DNA of 64,000 nucleotides from Pachypanchax playfairii (taxonomy: Eukaryota > Chordata > Actinopteri > Cyprinodontiformes > Aplocheilidae): NCBI GenBank assembly GCA_006937955.1, contig SSNP01000067.1, positions 1,568,606-1,632,605 of the forward strand, given 5' to 3'. Made by a program: the position numbers and the translations under genes. Positions 48,545 to 61,700 of this stretch are shown here, one piece after another; position 1 is the first letter of the stretch, and each line of letters begins with the position of its first letter. The notes beneath the pieces are model-generated. The model was given only the letters and a program-made list of their open reading frames with translations. It had not been told where the DNA came from and did not search any database.

Positions 48545-48618
48545 GTTCTCTGTACCCAGTGACGGTTTCTGTGGAAAGACAACAGTCACCTTGAAAACCT
48601 GATGTTAGCACAGAGAAC
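48545..48618 (+). promoter_or_regulatory. SECIS element 2 candidate (type 1-like)
   Basis: Helix I is a perfect 9-bp pairing of GTTCTCTGT (48545-48553) with ACAGAGAAC (48610-48618). The quartet would be GTGA (48559-48562) with TTGA (48591-48594). CTGT/ACAG closes an apical loop with AAA at 48575-48577. Helix II has internal mismatches and the quartet starts with G rather than A, so this is weaker than element 1. Vertebrate selenop normally has two SECIS elements. Confidence 0.55.
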
Positions 48619-48675
48619 TAAACTGTATACATGTTGTTGGACATGGAGAGTTTAATAAAAAATGGCTTCAAGACC

Positions 48676-51600
48676 CTTGATTTGTTCATCTCATGTTTGT
48701 AAAAATGAAACCAGCTGATTCTGGTGAATGAAAACACATTAGCAACTTCTGTGTTTCAAACTTTTGGGCGTGTAAAAAGTAAATAGCTTGTTAGTTTTTT
48801 CTGTTAAGTTTGATGTCACATAATTTACCAAAGCAGAAGAATCAGATTATCAATGATAAATCACTTTATTTTGTTATTTTTGAAATTATTTCAACAACTT
48901 GTGTTTCAGAAGATGATGCTGTACTCCAGATTTATCAGCAGATGGCGGTCAACGAACCATTACTGTTGTTGAGTTGTTTACTGACCTGATTTTCTGTGAC
49001 CACACACACACACATGTTGTGAAATACACACACTTAAGCTTTAAACTCTAATTTCAGAAACCGAACTAAAGTGATCTATTTTATTTTGGCATTTTTTATG
49101 GACTCTGCATCTTTTTTCTTCTAATTTGTTTTCACATCCATTCAGGTCATAGAGAAGACATTTGAATAAATATGAAAAATACACAAACATCCATCATATA
49201 ATTAGCTTTGGAGGTTAACACTAAATGACTATCATTTCAGAAAATTATTTGTACTTTATAAAAGCAATCCTATCATATTTAACCACTTACTTCTCTTTAT
49301 TGAATGCCCTGGTAATACCTAACAAACTTGAAAACTCAGTTTAAAATCATTTCATGTGAAAAAAACTGTGAAATCCTTTTTGTCTTTTAAGTGGTTTAGA
49401 ATAAAAATAGCACAATCTGTTGTATGATTAACAAAAAGAGTGTTTAAAACAGATGTTTTCACTGCATTTACTAATGTATTGATGTCAGTCTGCAGCTCTT
49501 AAGTATCCTAAAGACTCAAAGTGCAACACCCTCTGCTCAGTGTTATGTAGCTGAATTTCCTGTTGGACGGTGAGGCTGAAAAGGTCAACAAGCAACCGGA
49601 GGTAATAAATGAGCCTGAGGTGGACAGCTTGTGTAGGCGTAATTGGGCTGAAGATCCAGTACAGGGGAATGGTGACTTATGGGTAATTACCTGCAATGTC
49701 CTGAGACAAAGAGCTGTGAGTGGCTGTCTCTCTGATTCAATCAACCCCACACAGAGCAGTGCAGTACACAGCCTCCGTCTTAATTGTCCAATATGCTTTC
49801 CCCTCGATGCACAGCCGCTTCTGCAGCTGTTTTCTCCCCACTTACTCCAGCAGCAGAAAGAGAGACAGACACACACAGAGAGAGAGGAAAGTACATATTT
49901 GGGAGCTAATTCACACACAAGTTCTACTGTGCTGCTCATAAACAAGCATGCATTTTCGACCCTTGATTCACAAGACACATGCATGCAATTCCAATTTTCC
50001 CTCTCTCTTACACACGTTGGGCTGTTTGCATTTAAGCTCCCAAACGGTGATGTTTGCACTTTCTTTATAAGAAAAGAAATACTGTGCTTAGAAAGTTGCT
50101 TCTTTAATATAGTCAGTTGTCAATAACTGGTAATAGAATCTTTATTATCAAAACACAAAGTCCAGCTGACATTTGCATTTGAAACACTTAATATCAGATA
50201 AGGCAAAAAGCAGATAACAAATCAAGTTTTCTTCGAATAACTTCATGGTAATGTTATATAAGGTAAATTCAAGAGGGGACATTGTGTTTCTTCTTTTTTT
50301 GTTTGTTTTGAGGTGAGCATAAATAAAAACATTAGACAAGATGCCGTACTTTTTATTGTTTAACTTGCTGAGAGCTTATTGATTACACATACAACAGTAG
50401 AAAGGCTCAATAGCGAGAGAACAATAAGAACTCATCAAGTAACAACACAGTTCTGGGCTCTAAGGAAAGCAGCAGATACAGTGACTCTGTAGTGGAAAAG
50501 TAAGAAAAAAAGAAAGAAAAAAAAGGGGTAAATGGAGTGAAAATATAAAGAAAACTAGCTATGAGAAATATTGTCAGTTTTATGAGTCTGAATGACACAT
50601 GACAGGGGAACTATTATAAAAGACTACTATAAAAAGACTGAATATGATTTCACCTACACTTGGGTGAGACCTTCCTGCATGGAGTTTGCATGTTCTTGCT
50701 GTGTGTTAGTTTTTCCTGGGGATTCCGGTGATCCTGAAATCGTCCTTAGGTGTGAGTGTGTGAATGATTGTGGGCCTGTGATGGACTGACGACCTGTCCA
50801 GTTTGTGCCCTGCCTATCGCCTACTGCTTGACCCCGGCACCAGCCCTTCACAGGATAGATGGATGACTTTAACTTTATCAGTTCTGAAAAGCTGAACACT
50901 TTCCCTAAAGCTAAAAAAACATGTAGGTCAACATTCGCTGATTGATAAACAATAAAAACCTGCACAAATTCCAACAAGATTACATTCAGATTTAAGAAAG
51001 CAACAAAAGGCACTCTTGGAAGAAAACAAAAAGAGAAAGAAAGAGGATACAGGCCCAAACGCATTGTTAAAAAAATAATTCATCTTTGCCATAACGTCCT
51101 TCAAAATAATAAAAGTAAGAATTCCCACAATGACAGAAAAATAGGAACATTAATTTACAATATAACTACTTCACTCATATGTTTTGAAATCAGCTTTAAC
51201 TGTCTATACAATCTATAGCAAACATTAAATACTCTATTACATTGTTCTATAAATCTGTTAGTGTAAAATAGCTTCTATGAACATAAACTTTCTATAAACT
51301 TTGTATAGCAAAATTGAAGCTTATTCATACTGAAGGCTCCTTAAACTTGGATTATTGTGCTGACCAGAAAAACACAATGCTATTTTATAGTAACATGTAA
51401 ATCACACACTTAATTTAATCAGATATATAAAATCTGAATACTGTTTTAAACATCAAATATATACTGTATGTGTACAAAGTGCTTACTCTAAAGTATCCTT
51501 ATATGAGCTTCAGATAATACTTGCTGTTTTGACACAACATTATGAATGAGCGCAGTGAACTGGCATTAAAAAAAAAACTCATCGTGGTAAACATTTGTAC

Positions 51601-52679
51601 AAGTAGCCTTAAGAAAAGGAGAGAAAGAAGCACCTCCCAAACTTTCTCACTGTCCAAGTTACAAACACTGTTTCAAACCGTTCCTCAGTTTTATGACTGT
51701 TTCCTGTTCCAGTTACGTATTCACAGTCACTGAATAGAGACTCGAGCGTGTCTCCTCCAGTCTCCCATCTTTTTTTCGTGAACACAAAAGCCTTCTGGGA
51801 CTTTTCAAAGAAAAGCAAAATTGTCCTTTTATAACAAAACTGATAATTTTTACGCGATCTGTTTGCAGATTTATCACATTTGATGCACAAAACATCAATT
51901 GCTGCTCCTTCATATCTGAATCGTTTCAGTAAGGCTGAGTGTAAGAAAAAAAAACTTGCAACAAGCAGCAATACCAATAACATAAGAATATATACTTGTC
52001 ATTTCTACAGCACTAGTAAGGAATATATTAAGACATTTCAGCGACAGCATTAAATTGCTGGTTTCATCTGAACGAGGAAGCAGCAAGAGACCACTGCTTC
52101 TGTATTTTTCCCATAAACAGTGAGAAAAAAGAGAGAAATGGCACATATTTATCAGATTCACATTTTAAAACTGTTATTTATTGGTGCTTGCTCTGTCTTG
52201 TCTGTGTTTGTTGTGCGATTGTGTAAAAAATAGACATGCCTCTTAATATATTATTAGTCTTTTTGTCTTCTGAAATAACCCAAAACAGACTCACAAGCTG
52301 CTCTTCCACTATAAAGTACATTTTGTTCGCTTGTGAAAAATTCAAATGGAGACCATGTGCAGCAGCAATGTTTCTGATTCAACCATGTGCGTACCTGTTT
52401 CTATAAAAATATATATGGTTTTGAATTACATGCATATAAAATAAGCTCTATTTATTTTTAGATATACATAATGGAATCTTATCCTTTCTGTGACAAGCAC
52501 ATTATCAGATCTTTGTGACAAAACACGGATTAATTAAACATATAAAGAGACAAAAGAAAAAATCAACAATCAGATCTTTCAGAAGGGGCACCAGACAAAG
52601 TGGTTCACTCTCAATCTTGATATTTGTTATATTTACTGAACCACTGGGAGATGCAATTTGAAAAAAAGAAAAACAAACA
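48676..52679. other. Intergenic DNA between selenop and ghr, part 1
   Basis: No exon chain was found. Two overlapping opposite-strand ORFs of 187 and 183 codons at 49508-50126 lack recognisable domains. A motif-dense patch lies at about 49600-49810. Another SINE-like repeat copy lies at 50655-50870. Confidence 0.5.
50655..50870 (+). repeat. SINE-like dispersed repeat, copy B
   Basis: Words such as tggagtttgcatgttctt, gtgtgagtgtgtgaatgatt, gacctgtccag and gcctatcgcc are the body of the same common fish repeat seen at 34225-34503, ending near gatagatggatgac. Confidence 0.55.
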
Positions 52680-52875
52680 ACAAAGTTGACTCATAAAATT
52701 TGCCTATATGCTGATGATGTATTGCTCTACTTTGCAAATGGACAGACTTTTCCTGAAAAAATACTACTTAGAAACAAGTTCTCATCCATTTCAGACTACT
52801 CGTTCAACCGCAACATTTCCAAGGGAACCAAATTACATTCAACACTCAGATCAATCCAGCTATTCCAATAAATTT
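52680..52875 (+). pseudogene. Fossil reverse-transcriptase fragment of an L1-like LINE
   Basis: The frame from 52686 reads THKICLYADDVLLYFANGQ and continues for about 60 residues to a stop. The YADD box preceded by a short hydrophobic strand is the reverse transcriptase catalytic motif. Its style is that of fish L1/Tx1 elements. No other RT domain follows in frame, so it is a truncated dead copy. The continuation to about 53230 may belong to the same insertion. Confidence 0.6.
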
Positions 52876-53229
52876 ACCTAAGAATCAATGTTGCTACCAG
52901 GCTGCAAGAGTTTATATGGTTAAATTGCATTCCACTGCTGTAATCTATTAAAAAATGACCTCACATGCAGGACCAAACTCACCATGTCACTTGTAAGAAA
53001 AATAGCAACAATCAAATTGATGTTTTTTCCATTTCAACTATATTTTCTCATTGCTGCCTTTTCTTGCTGCCACCCTCGTTGCATCGTTGAACTCTAGCAG
53101 TGGGGGTTGTGGCGGGGTCCGTGGGTCTCCTCTGGGAGTTAGTAGTAGTCAGGATGAGGTTGGACTGGAGTCCAGTGATCTGTGCCTGGTTTGATGGCTG
53201 CATCCCTGTCTGAGCAGCTCAGGTCTATT

Positions 53230-54340
53230 TAAACATAGCAACCAGTTCGTGCACAGCAAATGCTTGAAATGCACAGATCCAAATCACATGAGATTGGTAC
53301 CACGATGCTAAAAGCAAGGCAAAAACACTGTAATATGTAGTTCGATATGTAGTTACATGGCGTCCATGGCAAATAGCAGTTATAGTGTTGGCTAATAACA
53401 TTAATACTTTCACAGTCTTCCAACTTATTCCAGTTGCTTTCCATGTACTAACATTGCAACATGAGACAACTCCCAAACAGAGAGATCATGTCCAAATAAA
53501 GTTTCTGTTTAAAGAACATATTATGAGTTGGAGGCAGTTTCATGCATCCCTTTTATACTAATGACTAAATGATGTACCTCTGAGTGGAAAACTTGCTACA
53601 TGTTCTGCAAAACAACTTTCAAAAAGCAGCTCCCAGCTGTGGGCAAACATTTGCTCTTATTAAAGCAGCTGCACTCCACTGCTCTATGTGACATATTTTT
53701 TTGTTGTTGAAGTGAGCCTAAAATAAAAATATTAAAAATTCAGGATAAAACAAAAATGTGACACTAAGAGATGCACAATCAGCCTATATCACATTTATAT
53801 TTGTATTTTAATTTCCTTTTCTCTAAAGTCACCTCTTTAATCTACTTCATAAGTCTCTGTTTGTTTTCCAAACTAGCTTTCAACATTTCAAAAGCAGAAG
53901 ATTTACTGAGATGCTTCTGATTTGGGTCTAAGCTGGTATCTCACTGGGCTGTGGCTCCTGCCACTTGCAGGAAGATATGCAAATTTTGTGTTTGAATCAC
54001 ATCAATTGGTCCTACCACACTTTTCAGTGTGTGAAAACTGCAAATAAATGGCGACATTCACTCAACAAAAATGTAAAATTTTTCTTGTTGTAATTAATCA
54101 CAAAGTGTTTTAATTATGTTCTTATTTGCTCACAGTTTATTTTATTTGTAACTTCTCATACTCAGGAAGTCAGATTCTTTTTTTTTTTTTACCCCAATTA
54201 CCGGTAGTCTCAACTTAGTTTCCTTCCCAAATTTGTCTCACTTTTATTACACTTTCTGACATACAAACTAAATTGAGCCTGTAAATACAAGATTTGGCTT
54301 CAAAATATTTCAAATTTGTTCAAGATTCCAGGGATAAAAG
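53230..54340. other. Intergenic DNA between selenop and ghr, part 2
   Basis: The stretch is AT-rich and shows no recognisable gene. Short ORFs only. Confidence 0.5.
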
Positions 54341-54345
54341 TTTAA

Positions 54346-54933
54346 AGAATCCCTTCAATTAAAAACGTTTTTTCTGAGGTTTCTGTTGAATATTTTAGCT
54401 CCACAGGTGTTCTTACCGTCATAGTGGGTGAAAACAGGTCAACAACTTCTCTTTCAGTTTTTATCTCTCAAACTACGCAGGTGACAATAACACCTGAGTT
54501 CTCCCGAGTCCGAACGGCCTGTATCTGTTTCGTCACAACTCCTTTGTTCCTTAGTATTCATCAGCTCCCGCAGTTGAAACCACACCTAGCATGTTGCTGG
54601 CTAAAAGCTGTTAGCATAAGACGGACGTAACAAACAGAAAGACGCGAGGTCTGACGTTGCCATGCACAGCGGGGCAGGAAACAGTATTCTTTGCTCTCAT
54701 AGGCTAGTTAGTTAGCCAATCAGAGTCCAGCAAATTCGAACAATGAATACGAACGAGCTGCTGCCGAAGTAGCCTGACGGAATGAGCCGGAACCACCCGA
54801 ATTTTAATACAGACAGATTGAAAGGTCTGTTAATTAGTGTTTCTTGACGTTTTTAGATATAAAATGTTTCATATTACTGGTTAATACTTAAGAAATAACC
54901 ACAAAGTCCTGAAATGTTTATGAAATGGCCTCT
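54346..54933. mobile_element. Non-autonomous DNA transposon (MITE), copy 2, inverted
   Basis: This is the reverse-oriented counterpart of the element at 32136-32718, with TTAA at both borders (54342-54345 and 54934-54937). The right end is GGCCTCT as in copy 1; the left end has drifted to AGAATCCC. Matching internal words include ctgaggtttctgttgaatat, tagctccacaggtgttctta and ctagcatg. Confidence 0.65.
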
Positions 54934-55731
54934 TTAAAGCCAAGAACTCTTGCAAATATCTTTAGATACTTTGGAAACTCCCTTTTGAATGCTGTTTACA
55001 ATTTATCACACCCTTACTGTTGGCATTTTATTCAGAGCCAACTCATGTTTACGAGCCCAGTTTGATCGTATGATTTTTATGCTGGGAAATTACTTAAGTT
55101 CAATAAATTTACAGGTAAATGTTTGGACTTCAGAAAAACCAATACTTTTTAAGATGAAAATGAATGTGTTCATCGATTATGAAGAAGGGTTTTGTATAAA
55201 TATATCTCTTCTTAAGCACTGATGAGATGGGAAACCTAGAAGTACACGTATCAGTAGCTATACACCTCTGCAGGACAATGACTGTAAAATCTGATCTCCA
55301 TGCAGTGTAAAAACATGAAAACAACATGCTCCTCATCCTCAATGCTCTGTAAGATTAAGACTTGCGCTAAACACAATAAGGCATTCTAAGACAGCTTATA
55401 TCAGACCTGATCAATTTCAGTTTCTTACAATCATGTGTTGTGTTGAAGAAGAGGAGTAAAGTGAGCATTTGATTGGTAATCTTGCCTTTTGGTTGTTTCT
55501 GCATCAGATTCGATGATTTAGCAGACGAAGAAGTGTTAAGAGAATAGTGTGCAGCTTTATGAAAACTTGCACACACCCGAGCATCCTCTGAAGACCTGCA
55601 CACACTCATCTGTCCAGCGTCCTGCAAGTTTTGACTTTCGGTTTCCTGCAGGTATCGGGACGAGTGATCGCAAGGGACTTTCTGGCCGATCGGCCTCATA
55701 CTGACAGATAAAGTCTGGTGGATCTCTCATT

Positions 55732-58700
55732 TCATGATGAGATGTTCCCCAGAAGATCTGGGGTAACGTACCCTACAGGCAAGGGGGCTTTGATGGGATG
55801 CTGTGACAGGCAAGGAGCAGGAGACTGGCAGGGAGGTGGGTTGAGGAGCAGACTTTGATGAGAGTCCAGCTCCTGTACCACTGTGTAGTCTGCAACAGGG
55901 GCAAAGGGCTGGGATTGTGGAGAATCAGGAAGGATGTAAGGTGAATGATTAACCTCTGTTGGGGCTGCAGGTTTGGTCTCCATTTGTTGAGGGTTTATGG
56001 TTTGGTACCCCTCCCCAAGATTGGGAGAGCAAGGGGGAGTGCTGATCTGCCATGCGTTACCCTCATTGATGTAACCACTTCCATCTGGATCCACTACAAG
56101 TAGCTGAAGCTGAGGCTCTTTTTGCTTTTGCATCTCAGTGTCTTTCCTGTTTTCACTCTGTTTTTCTTTCTTTTGTGCTTCTTTCTCTGAGGCAGACATG
56201 TTCTCCTGGATTCTGGGTTGCTGGCCAGGAGACAGCACCACCCCTCCAGAGGGCATCACATTGCTCACCTGAGCATATAAGTCTGTGTTGATCCAGGTCT
56301 GAGGTCCTTCAGATTGAGTTTGAACAAGAGGGCTTTCACTTGTCTCTGCAGCTTGCGCTTTTTCAATAACTTCTTCATCCTCCGGCTGGCCTGGCAGAAG
56401 AGAGGCCATCAGCATTTGGGTGTCTTTTTCGGAAAGGTCTGTGTCATAATAACTGGCCCGGCCTGAGTCATCGTCAGGGTGGCTGGAGGAGAAAATATGT
56501 TGAAAAGAAAAGGGGGCGATAAATAAACCGGCAGAGTATCATGGAAACAAACCTTTTACTCAAGAATTTTTGTTGTACCTGATGGTGTTGAAGCACTCAA
56601 CGTTTCTGTGGGGGAGACCAAGGAGCCTCTGGGTGTCTGAATTCGGGTTGTCTTCCTTTTCACCACATTCTGTATCATTTTCATCCACCTCAATAAACTC
56701 CACCCATGGCTCATCAACATAGAAATCCATTGCATACGTTGGCAGGCCACCTATACCTCCACTATTCAGGATAAAATCCAGTTCCTCCAGCTTCCCTTTC
56801 TGCAAGCAGAAAACATCCAGAACATTGAGATTTAGATGTTGTCACGCAATTATGTAAATGTATCAGTTGCATTTTGAAAACCTAGTTGTCTATCTGCATT
56901 TTAGCTATTTAGCATTGAGTCCCATTGATATAAATATTTAGAGTTTGGGTGGTTTTAAATTGGGAAAAAAAAACAGCTAAACCAGAGGAGGACATCTCTG
57001 AAGCCCTGAGGATTTCTTCACGTCTTTATAAACAAAATGTAAGGTGACATTTTTCAACTACAAGTAAGGGAACAATTTCTAATAAGAACTTTATAGAAAC
57101 AAACATCTAAATATTTAAACTAAGTAGAATGTTTGTGTTATTATTTTGTCTTGTTTTTGCAGGGACTGAGAAAGTCAAACGTAGAGTGATGTGTCTTAAC
57201 AAACCAAAGCCAAATGAACTATGTGAAAACACGAGTCTGTTTTTCATCAAAATTACAATGATGGAAACAGAAAAAAAACTGTTATGCAACACTTTATATA
57301 ATCACTTTAACGAATAACAATGAACAGAGAAATGTGTTGTCTGCTCTGAACCATCAGAAGAGGGGATTTTTTATGATTATGTGAATTAAAAACAAATAAT
57401 GTTACAAATTTTTAAAGTGGTTGAAGAAAAAAATACTGTGGTGAATCTTAAAGATGTAAAGAAACTCAAATGTACTAATAAATAGGCTGTGTTATGTTGG
57501 ACAGTGTTCTGAATGATGTTTGTAATGCTCATGCAGGCGGTGTCTGATTTCACATGTTCACATGAACAAACTGACGGAAAGACGCAAACATGAAATACCT
57601 TTAACAACTCTGAGTCGATGCCTTTGATTTTGGGTGCAGGAACAGGTGGCAAGAGAATCATCATTAATCTAAAAAGACAGAACAGAAGGTTAAATATGGA
57701 ATTAGATTAGCGTCAAAACCTCGGCGCACGAGAAATTCAACACTTGTGCTGTTTTAACCATCTGAACGCATTGAAGAGACACTCTGCGCCCTCAAAAAGA
57801 AATTCTACTCTCATCCGTATCTGACTTTTAACTATTTGGAGGCAGGCCTCAGTGGCAGCATGGACTCTAACGTGATTGGTCATTTCCAATCAGCCACGCC
57901 CACATGATGAGGTCTACACTCTGAAACAGGAACAGGATATTAAGCAGACTGGTCAAATAGATTCGGGTTGATCCTTGTAGTTTTTGTGGTGACAGTAAAA
58001 CTACAAAACATCTTTTTTTCTGCCTTATAACAAAACTAATTTGGAAAAATGTCCAGGGCAGGCTGAATTTAAAGAGGCCAAAAGGTCGACTATATCATAC
58101 AGATTTAAAGAGGTCTTCATTTTTTAAGAATAATTTTTCCTGCATCACCTCTTTTTAATGTTGCTGCTGTTGTCTGACAATTTTTTGTTTTACTTTAATA
58201 ATCTAAGTCAACCTTGTGTTCCCGTTCTGGAGTAAAGACCTCATTATGTGGGCGTTACCAGTTCTTAATTTGAGCCGGATCCTGCCGGAACAAGATCCGG
58301 GAACTGTCTTATTTTGAAGGGTGTGTTCCGGTAACTGTTTGCTAGGATCCGTTAACGGCGCCAGTTGGGATAAATAACAGCGGCATCAAAATACCAAAAA
58401 GGCAGTATAACTTACTTCTTCTGGGTTTATCATCACTTTCTGTAGCCCTGCTTGACAATTTACACCCGCTGTGCGCCGGCGCAAAGCGCTTTGTCTGGTC
58501 CGACAGTTGTGTATGTGTGTGCGTTCCGGTATCAGTTTGGCCTCAGTGAATTCTGGTCTCATAGCGCTATTTGTGTTCCGGTAACTTTTGATTTACAAAT
58601 TAAGCACTGGGCGTTACTAATTACTTGAGTGTCAGTGCTGCCACTGGGATCCACCTCCAGACTGGCCATCTAATTCCAAAGTTAACCCTAAGGGTTAAAG

Positions 58701-61700
58701 CAAATTTTAGATTTTTAAAAAAGTAATAATTTAGGGTTGACTCATCATATAAATAAATATAGACAGTTTGTAAAATATCCAAACTTCTGAACATACCACA
58801 GAGTCAGTACCCTGAATATACCAACTTGGTCTCATTTTACTTTTTGTTACCAATTCAGACGACTTCCAGAAGACAGACAAAAGAGTTTTTAATGACCCTT
58901 TTAATGAAGCTGCAATTATCTCCTAAAGTTTTTATGATTCCTGCATTCTTTTTAAAAGTATTTCATAAACACACTGAACTGTCACCTAAACACGCTTTAC
59001 GGAGTTTTATAGTCTTTTATTTTTTGTAATAATTTAACATTTGGATTTTTATGAAGCCTGTCACAGAGTCTTTGATCACATAACCTCAGTTACAATAAAT
59101 CACAATTTTCTGTGTTACAAAAACATTGCGTGATTGTTAACTCTTGTTTCTGGATCTTATTTCCACCATCAATCCTGCAGTCTACAACAACAACATGTTT
59201 TTGACATATTTCAGTTGCAAGAGAATATTCCTACCTCTGCTGCTGAGAGATGACAATCAGCATGATGAGGATGAGAATACCCACAATCCCAAAGGTAAGA
59301 ACCAAAGTAAGCTGCATAGATGGCTCTAAAAACAAAATGAAATTCAACTAGAGTTGTTAATGTTTGACCTTTGTCATCGTTTAATCTGAAACATGTATTA
59401 ACATGATTACATCTTACAAATTCCCTTTTCACACATCGACCTCTAAAGTCAAACTTGATGCAGGTTCATCGGTTGTGCACGTCATTTTTAATATCTGAAG
59501 AAACGAGGGTCAAAGTTGGAGCACTGCTGATTCCCATCAGAGGAAGTCAGAGATGAATCAGTGTTTAAGGTGGAGAGCTGCGGTTCCGCTTATTCAGCAT
59601 TGCTGGATCGTTATGTGTAAGCTCACTTCGAAGAGGCATCGGACTGCCTTTGTTTGGTCTGTGTGGGTTACAGACAGAGGCAGAACAATGCCTAATAAGG
59701 CCCGACTGATGTGTGAAAAGGTTTATAAGATGTATTGTTCCTATCAGTGGCAAACAGTATCTTACCTTTGCTAGGAAACTCAGTCACTTTAATGAAGATG
59801 GAGTCACTGAACTCGCCAAACTTAACAAAGGCCTGCATCCTGGTGCGGATATGCACTTCATACTCTTTTCCGATGTGAAGGCCGTAGATTGTCTGCTGAG
59901 TGTTTGGCTGCTTCTTCAGCTGAAAGAGACAAAGCCATGAAGTTATGAAAGAAAAAAAAAAGCATTGCTGTATTTTAACAGCAGATTGGTAGTGTTATAA
60001 ACTGCAAAAAATAAAGATAACTGAAGCTATATAGAGTATAAAGATGTCTGTGTTTATTTTGAGTACCTTTAACTCTGACCTTTCCAAACATACTGCAACT
60101 GTTTTAGGTACACAGGGTAGAAGGCATGTTATGACACAGGGATCTGAATTTATTTAAAGGCCTGTATTTGTCAAGCGGGGTGGTCAGGCAATAATAAATG
60201 AGCTTGCACAAGGTTCCATGACCTCTGACCTACAAATCCCTTCCTTCGTTTCCTTCTGCATGGTCCTGTTTTCTCAGAAGGTCTTGCTCCAGCTTCTACA
60301 GCCCTGCCAACTAAGCTAAAGAGTTCAGGAGGGAGTTAAGGAGGGAGGAGAAAGGAAACACAACAATCTGCCTCTATGACCTACCAACAATTTACTTTTA
60401 AAGGAGTAAGTGCTTTCATTTGTGTGAGCACAGTTTAAAAGAAAATACAGGGGGGACTCACTGCTTCCCAGTTTGTGGCATTTCTCTCTCTGTACTGGAT
60501 TTCATACTCGATGCGCATCCAGCCGGCACCAACGTCTGCAGTGGGTGGTGGCTCCCAGCTAACTATGACATCGTAACTGAGTCCAGAGGGACTTACATTC
60601 AGTAGGGTCCAGTTCAGTGACACAGGCGGGTCAGGACGCACTGTGAGGAAAAGGGCAAAAGTTCAGAGGAATAAAAACATGCAACTATTTACACCATCTG
60701 GCTTAGTGAAGCACATATCAGCACCAAAACTGATAAAACTGAATAAGAACAAGGCTTTCGTGTAGCATTTAACAACACATGAACTCAAAAACATTAAAAA
60801 TGTGACATGTAAAGGTGGGAATTGCGTTTTTTTTCACTGTGTTCTTATTTCAAAATAAGATACGTGCAAAGAAAGATTCAGAGAAATATGTTTCGTGTAT
60901 GTTTATGTAATGGGTTTTTCTTTTTACAAACAGATATTTCAAAGATAATAAACTGACGTTCCTGGTGATAAACTAGTAATAAAGCAAAATATCAATAAAC
61001 ACTGCAGATAATCACCTGATGACTAATATTATATAATTAGAATGGAATTAACTTTAGATTTGATGTTATTGTGAGTTGCTGTGAAAAACGTACAGCAACA
61101 TCTGGAAGTGAGTGAATAAGATTTTCTGTTTATGCAAATTTAATAAGAACGAATCGATAGAACACAAGACTGCTAATAAACCAACTTATCACAGCTAGAA
61201 AGCTCTAATAAATATTCACGTATTTACTATTGTATCAAAACTTTTTTGATGTTTTCATTTTCTGTATTTATGCTTGTTTTGTTTTACGGGATGTGTTATA
61301 ACCTGTCATCATTCACATTTTTATCCCGGCTTTCCCTGATCTCAATTTATTGCCCTGTTATTGTGCTTTATTGCATTGTACTGTTTCCTAAAAGGAACTG
61401 CTTTGATGCTGTTAGTGATTTGTAACCCCACATTTTTTATATAGTTTAATAAATCTGATCAGAGAACCATATCTTACTTTTCGTTTTTGATCTTTCCAGA
61501 AGATATGATTCCAAAAGTTATATAGTTTTTTCGCGTTTCATGGAGACAAAATATGTGCTTTTAGACTGAAAAGTTACCCCCAAATACCTGTGCTAAAATA
61601 TGCAGATACTGGAAACTTGTTTTTGCATCAAATATCTGAGTCTTTGCACTTTCTTGTGGTGAAACTTTGTGCACATTTTGTCATGTATTTTTATTCTAAA

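Larger units (their letters stand above)
47720..48675 (+). other. selenop 3' UTR
   Basis: The untranslated tail after TAA 47717-47719 contains both SECIS candidates and ends at AATAAA 48654-48659. Confidence 0.75.

Noticed and set aside
49508..50126. Opposite-strand ORFs of 183 and 187 codons as new genes
   Set aside because: They overlap each other, have no domain, no splice context and unusual Ser/Cys-rich or mixed composition; a stop-poor stretch explains both.
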